Assembly: GCA_016293615.1 (NCBI GenBank)
Contig: JAEDDX010000103.1
Span: forward strand, 1 to 5,045
Direction of reading: 5' to 3'
Source of the DNA: Acetatifactor sp.
Lineage (GTDB): Bacteria; Bacillota; Clostridia; Lachnospirales; Lachnospiraceae
Length of the DNA stretch: 5,045 nucleotides
A program made the translations under genes and the position numbers. The notes under the pieces are model-generated. The model made no database searches, was not told where the DNA came from, and was given only the letters and a program-made list of their open reading frames with translations. Every line of letters starts with the position of its first letter. Position 1 is the stretch's first letter. This document shows, piece after piece, positions 4,964 to 5,045 of the stretch.

Positions 4964-4972
4964 GGGACACAG
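4957..4972. repeat. Perfect tandem duplication of an 8-mer
   Basis: GGACACAG occurs twice in direct succession at 4957-4964 and 4965-4972. The first copy overlaps the right arm of the hairpin ending at 4963. It could be slippage, a protein-binding repeat or chance. Confidence 0.6.
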
Positions 4973-4986
4973 CTGAAAAAGAAATA

Positions 4987-5045
4987 CTAAAATAAGTAAT
5001 TGCGAAACTCGCGAAGCTCGTTCTCAATCTTGAACCAAAACAAGG
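4987..5045 (-). CDS. Possible C-terminal end of a gene entering from the right edge
   Basis: On the minus strand an open frame runs from the window edge for 18 codons to TAG at 4989-4987, ending in KIENELREFRNYLF. The composition (charged amphipathic helix ending in hydrophobics) and the codons look like a real protein C-terminus, and convergent placement against the nuclease gene fits the structured spacer between them. I do not recognise the family. It is too short to exclude chance. Confidence 0.35.
   Translation of the reverse strand, partial: LFWFKIENELREFRNYLF

Noticed and set aside
1..5045. CRISPR array, tRNA or rRNA gene, transposase or phage genes
   Set aside because: No regularly spaced repeats, tRNA-like cloverleaf, rRNA segments, or transposase or phage motifs were seen on either strand.

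Overview
The window looks like a chromosomal stretch from an anaerobic, endospore-forming Firmicute of class Clostridia, resembling gut Lachnospiraceae or Oscillospiraceae. The evidence is two CotF-like spore coat genes, Gram-positive lipoprotein signal peptides on two genes, strong AGGAGG-type ribosome binding sites, a perfect TTGACA-N17-TATAAT promoter, and U-tailed intrinsic terminators. By eye, the left half is AT-rich and the right half (from about 3970) is more GC-rich, so the window may join regions of different history. Genus cannot be decided from the sequence.

Layout, left to right. (1) 63-398 encodes a small secreted cysteine/histidine protein with a zinc-knuckle look, closed by a long perfect hairpin at 418-456. 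(2) 509-2719 encodes a 736-residue lipoprotein with a beta-rich N-terminal half and a C-terminal family 1 (sugar-type) solute-binding domain; no permease or ATPase gene is visible beside it. (3) 2720-3049 is a 330-base gap. It holds a 25-codon ORF resembling the start of an AgrD-type autoinducer precursor, a textbook sigma-A promoter and a leader of about 200 nt. (4) 3050-3721 encodes a 223-residue lipoprotein that looks like only the N-terminal third of a protein built like gene 2. (5) 3782-3967 and 4044-4304 are a spore coat pair of CotF type. They are preceded by a plausible sigma-G-type promoter, separated by a GC-rich spacer with competing hairpins, and closed by a strong terminator at 4329-4367. 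(6) 4423-4872 encodes a membrane-anchored Mrr-type nuclease whose extended -10 promoter puts the predicted +1 on its ATG, so the mRNA is probably leaderless. (7) 4873-4986 is a convergent spacer with an imperfect long hairpin and a perfect tandem 8-mer. On the minus strand beyond it, the last 18 codons of a gene may enter from the right edge.

The genes do not form one pathway. The left part is cell-surface functions (secreted protein, binding lipoprotein, truncated relative), the middle is a sporulation operon, and the right is an independently transcribed nuclease. I found no convincing large new system. The points most worth checking are the truncated lipoprotein under a perfect promoter, the AgrD-like short ORF, the leaderless membrane nuclease, and the structured spacers.
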